NCBI GenBank assembly: GCA_025917655.1
Contig: CP084611.1
Coordinates: forward strand, 4,960,001-5,024,000
DNA: 64,000 nt
Direction of reading: 5' to 3'
Source: Chlorella sorokiniana
Lineage: Eukaryota > Chlorophyta > Trebouxiophyceae > Chlorellales > Chlorellaceae
The translations under genes and the position numbers were made by a program. Below the pieces are notes generated by a model. It was not told where the DNA came from. It did no database searches and saw only the letters and a program-made list of their open reading frames with translations. Each line of letters starts with the position of its first letter. The stretch's first letter is position 1. Positions 59,978 through 64,000 of the stretch are shown piece after piece.

Positions 59978-61885
59978 TCAGCTCCCGCTGTGCCGCCGCA
60001 GGAACAGCTGTACCGCATACTCGTACAGCCGCATGTCCAGGTGGTTCAGCTCCGCCACACGCCGCCGCACCCACAGCGGCACGCGCGGCCGCGGCGTCAC
60101 GTTTTCGTGGGTGGTGTTGGCAAACACGGCAGCCTCGGGCCAGCCTGCCGCCGCCGCCAGCTGCTGCAGCGACTCCCCCATGAACTCCTGCCGAGGTGGG
60201 GACGAGGGAGGGAGGAGAGGGAGGAAAGCACCGAGCACTGTGAAGATTCTTGAACTGTTTGAGCTGCTGTGGTGGAGAGCTTCCAGCTTAAGATCAAGTA
60301 CTGAAGTCCCTCGCTCTGCGCTACCCCTGCCTGAGCTCGTCGCCATTCCCCCAACCCGCCGCCTTGCCCTGTTCCCTGCCAGGCGGCCTCACGTTGATGA
60401 CAATCACGCAGAAGCGCTCCAAGTTGCGCCGCGCCCGCTCCAGCACCTCCTCTTCGCTCAAAGGCGGCGACTCGCCGCCCACCCAGGGGCAGCCCATGGC
60501 GCCGCCCAGCAGGTGCGACGCGTAGTTGGCCTGCATGCGCGGCTGGGCCGCGTAGCGCAGCAACCCCGAGTAGTCGCTCTCGTTTGCGGGCGAGTAGCCA
60601 AAGCGCCAGTCGCGGCCCGCGGCGCGCGCCGTCGCCACCTCCCTCAGCGCAAAGTAGTAGTGGCTGACCGCTCGCTCCACGGGGTGCCGCAGCGACACCA
60701 CGGTCAGCGCCCGCGAGTGGTCCACGCCCAGGGCTTGGAAGAAAGAATAGTCCTGGAGGGAAGAGGGCACAGCCATGATTTTTGTGCAGCGGACCATGCC
60801 CGCGGGCGATGGATGTTGGGAAGCTCCCAGAGCAACAGGCAGGCGAGCGACAAAAGTGGACGCTTCTGTTATGATTGATTGATTCACAGGGCCATCAGGG
60901 TGACCTGGGCACCTGGTGCGCGTGGAAACCGGCGCAGCTGCGGGTCCAGTTGGTTCTGAGATCCTGCAGCAGCGCTACGTGCCCCGGCGGCGGCCCGCTG
61001 CGCTTCAGGCACGGGTGGATGGCGGCCCCGCTGTGGTCCACCCCCGCTGGCACCAGCGGCCGGGGCCCTCCGCGGGCATTGCCCCCGCCATGACGCGCGC
61101 CAGGAAGAGGCCTGCGGCAGGCAAGAGGGGCAGCGAGGGGAGGGGTGTGAGGCACACGGGTCAAGCGAATGGTCAAGCGATGCAAGCGATGCAAGCAGCA
61201 CAGCATGGATCAATGCTTGGCATGCGGCCCAGCTGTTCTCATACCGGTGGTGGCAGCATGGCCCTTTCTGTGCAAGCAGAGCATTCAGCGAGTTAAATAA
61301 TGAGCGCGCAGCTCCCAGATCACCTCCTGTCTTGGGCACATGCAGGAATGCCACAGGCAGGTGCGGACCGGCACCGTGGCGGGGGCACTGCCGCCGCTGC
61401 AGCGCCGCCTCCAGGTCAGCAGCGCTGTCGTGTAGGGAAGGCAGCCCTGCAGATCCGCTGTGCTGCTGCTGGTGCTGGGTTTCAGGAGGAGAAAAGTGCC
61501 CTGCAGGTGCCAACAGGCGTCACAGGCAGCACCGTGCTCAGTTATGGACTCCTCCCCACTTGGCTGTCACAGCACTGCCACTGGCAAATGTCGGAACAAC
61601 CTACCCTCATCTGCTTGAGAGTGCTCTCTCAAGAACGTGTTCAGGGTGACCACAGCCATCCACGCCTGCAGTGGAAGGCTTGGGTTGCAGAGTGAGACCA
61701 AAACAAGACTTGTCAACCACATATGTTGCATCGCCGGCTGCCGGCCAGGCACCGTGCGCATGTTTGTGCACAAGGCAGCTCACCGCGCAAACCATCAGGG
61801 CTGCTCCTACCGCCACGGCAGGCGCAGACAGGCGTCGCTGCCTGCTGCCATGGCTCTTGCGCACAGCTGCTATCGTGGGGGCCAT
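59978..61885 (-). CDS. Type II membrane sulfotransferase (carbohydrate sulfotransferase-like)
   Basis: Golgi-type sulfotransferase that moves sulfate from PAPS to a glycan; acceptor unknown. Six exons: 61885-61784, 61665-61605, 61500-61324, 61111-60913, 60752-60393, 60187-59978; 369 residues after correction. The N-terminus is a short basic tail and signal anchor (LSAPAVAVGAALMVCA), giving type II topology. The 5'-phosphosulfate-binding motif is FLHVPKTGG in exon 3, and the 3'-phosphate-binding motif is VVSLRHPVERAVSHYYFAL in exon 5. The C-terminal exon (EFMGESLQQLAA, VAELNHLDMRLYEYAVQLF) has the NxxDxxLYxY pattern common at the end of this clan. One base is missing at the G run 61072-61075; restoring it joins MAGAMPAEGP to PLVPAGVDHSG and brings the CDS to 1110 nt. 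Confidence 0.85.
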
Positions 61886-62429
61886 TGCGACGATGCAGGC
61901 CTCCGCCTAACAGGCAACTCAAAGCTCGTGTGGCGGCGGCGCCGGAGCGTTCGCCAGCTGTGGCTGCTGTCGGGAGGCGTGGTGGCGGCCCATATGCGTC
62001 GTAAAATACTATATCATCGCATCAACCGAGATCGGCCAGCACTGATGCACAAGCCAAGCACAACTTTCAAAGAAACGTGATGAATGTCGGCACAAACGCC
62101 GCCATTCATGTATGCACAGACATGCCAGGTTCAGGCGCAGACACAGCAGCAAAACGCCGTCAAATAACTCGCTGCTGAGCCTGCTGAGGCGGGCACAGCG
62201 CATGTGACGGCAGCCCTAGTGTTATCTTTAGCACAGAGTTGAGAATAAACCAGCTCATTTCAACCTTCAACCATGGAATATGCCCCCGGCGGGTGGGTGG
62301 GTGGGGAGATGACTTCTTCACAGTGATGCCGGCAGCGGTTGCTGACCAGGCGGGCGCTCTCCTCCCACCACTAAAACCACGTTGCCTATTGAATTACTAA
62401 GCGGACCCTTGGTGTTTTTTGTTGATGCG
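61886..62429. other. Divergent intergenic region, sulfotransferase / methyltransferase
   Basis: 544 bp between divergent starts, lower in GC than the flanks, with AT-rich patches near 62000-62020 and 62225-62260. Probably both promoters. Nothing else is seen. Confidence 0.5.
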
Positions 62430-63969
62430 ATGTCCGAGCCTCAACAGGATGTATTCGACGCAAAGGCGGCGGGGTGGGACAGCAATCCTTCAATCCTACA
62501 GGCGACCTCGGCAGCCGCCGAGGTGCGCCAATTCGTCATCCTGATCACAATGGTCTCGAATTCGCTCGCGTCTGTGCCTCCGCTATCCACCCGCGTCAAG
62601 CCGCTCTCCTCCGTCACTCTGGTTTGACGCTCTCTTGCCCTGTTCATCTCATTGGCATGCACAGGCCCTGAAATCCACCGGCCTCCTGCATCCTGGGTGC
62701 AACGTCTTGGAAGTCGGCTGTGGAACCGGCCTGCTAGCGGAGAAGCTCGCCGACAGCCTGGCTTTGCTGGTGGGCGTTGACCCGAGCCAAGGTGACTCCT
62801 GCAGCCGCCGCTGCCTCCACCAGATGCCGCTTTGGCCGCCTGGCCAGCCCGCATCAACACCAATGCCGCTCCAACACTCCCATTAGGCATGATAGACGTG
62901 TTCAAGGCGCGAGCGGCGGCACGGCGTGATGGCAAGCTTCGGCCCTTGCGTGGCGAGCTCGCCAGCCCCAGCTCGCTGGCGGCGGCGGCTGCAGCAGACG
63001 GCGGCGGGGCGGTACCAGAGCGGTACCATCTCGCCCTCTCCTGCCTGACCTTCCACCACCTGCTCGACATCCCAGGTGCGCCTGGTGGCCAGGCGGCGGC
63101 GCCAGGCCAGTGCTGAATCCCTTTGGCGCGCCGCTGCCCACCACGCTGCTTCCGGCCCGCCCCCGGCTGCCTCGCCACGCGTAGGAACGCTGCGTTTGCT
63201 GCGTCACCACCTTGAGCCCGGCGGCAGCATCGCGGTGTTGGATTTTGCGAAGGAGCCGGGCTCGATGCGGTGGGCAGCCTGCGGGGCCCTGCGCTGCCGC
63301 CGCTGCCAGGGCTCTTCACTGGGGGCCGCCGCTTGTTGAGGGCCCGCGCTGCTGCTCGTAGAGCCTGCCTGCACCTCGTGGCAGCCGCACTCGCTGTGCT
63401 TGTGTGCCGCTGCCCCACAGCAACCCAAGCACTGTTGGCAAGGTATGGCCAACCGGCGGCAAACCCGGATGCTTCACAGCGCATGTTGCAATCCGCCTTA
63501 CCGCTGAAGGCCCAGCACTGGGCTTGCCCTGCGCCACCTGCAGGTTCCACGACCCCGCACACTGCCATGGTGTGCGCCATCCCGGCGGCTTCACACCTGA
63601 GGAGCTGGAGGCGTACCTGCGGGGTAGGTGGCAGCTGCCGGCAGCTGCCCGGCAGCTGTCTGCTCGCTCAGCCCCGCTGGCAAGCGGGCCGGCCGCCCCG
63701 CTGGCCCTGCTGGCGGCGGCGCCCAGGCTTGCTCATGGGCCGGCAAGCTGTCGGCAGCTGTGTGCCGATGGCAGCAGCCTTGCGGCGCCGCCGCCGTTCG
63801 GTTGGCAGAGGGGCGCACATGCCGACTGCTGCTCTCCTACTTGCATACAGGGGCTGGCTTTGAGGAGGCCCGGGCCAGGGTGGTGGCCACCCTGCAGAAG
63901 CCAGCCCACGGCGGAAATGGTGAGATGCTGGATTTCGGGCTCCTGCTGGCGACCGCGCGGGCGCCCTGA
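62430..63969 (+). CDS. Class I SAM-dependent methyltransferase
   Basis: Six exons: 62430-62522, 62665-62791, 62887-63075, 63185-63269, 63544-63623, 63851-63969; 693 nt, 230 residues, all phases fit and no correction is needed. The start MSEPQQDVFDAKAAGWDSNP resembles small Rossmann-fold methyltransferases that begin with an FD..A..WD motif. Motif I is NVLEVGCGTGLLAEKLA, followed by LLVGVDPSQGM (acidic loop) and a motif IV-like YHLALSCLTFHHLLDIP. Post-motifs are LRLLRHHLEPGGSIAVLDFA, GGFTPEELEAYLR and AGFEEARARVV. The substrate cannot be read from the sequence; UbiE- or Coq5-like enzymes share the general pattern. No transit peptide is evident. Confidence 0.88.
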
Positions 63970-64000
63970 ATGCAACTTGATTGGAACGCGCAGCGGCGGT

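Overview
The window is nuclear DNA of a green alga, most likely a trebouxiophyte of the Chlorella type. It is very GC-rich, every recognisable gene is split by many short GT-AG introns (with a few GC-AG introns), coding DNA carries long Ala/Gln/Gly runs and CAG/CTG repeats, and the gene content is eukaryotic and plastid-bearing. There is no operon, phage, IS element or CRISPR array. The taxon is inferred from style and gene content, not from a search.

Layout, left to right: GILT-like thiol reductase (-, cut by the left edge); an unrecognised gene (+, ends 3819); secreted FAS1 protein (+, 4526-6526); PAP2 lipid phosphatase (-, 7111-8886); MYB-CC/PHR1-PSR1-type regulator (-, 10306-12496); GRIP-domain golgin (-, 13207-18429); NOP56 (-, 18923-22937); RRP9/U3-55K (+, 23148-26257); CDK-like kinase (+, 26651-29833); coiled-coil protein (-, 31554-33058); plastid-targeted UPF0301/AlgH-like protein (+, 33287-36178); VMP1 (-, 37362-40733); eIF5 (-, 41430-45441); UNC50 (-, 45886-47407); SPRTN metalloprotease (+, 48114-50582); family 2 glycosyltransferase (-, 50828-52802); possible plastid SecE-like protein (+, 53240-54359); prolidase PEPD (-, 54496-59150); type II sulfotransferase (-, 59978-61885); SAM methyltransferase (+, 62430-63969).

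These are mostly single housekeeping genes. The clearest functional link is NOP56 and RRP9: two box C/D-U3 snoRNP proteins start head to head 210 bp apart, a probable bidirectional promoter. Golgin, UNC50, VMP1, the sulfotransferase and the glycosyltransferase are all secretory-pathway proteins, but nothing shows that they are co-regulated.

Exons were placed by joining splice sites so that conserved family motifs read through. In 13 of the 20 genes this needs one or more single-base corrections inside exons, mostly a missing base in a short G or C run. In those genes the total CDS length usually becomes an exact multiple of three only after correction. I read this as indel error in the source assembly, not as mass pseudogenisation; it is the first thing a user of this annotation must know. 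GILT, FAS1, VMP1, UNC50 and the methyltransferase read cleanly.
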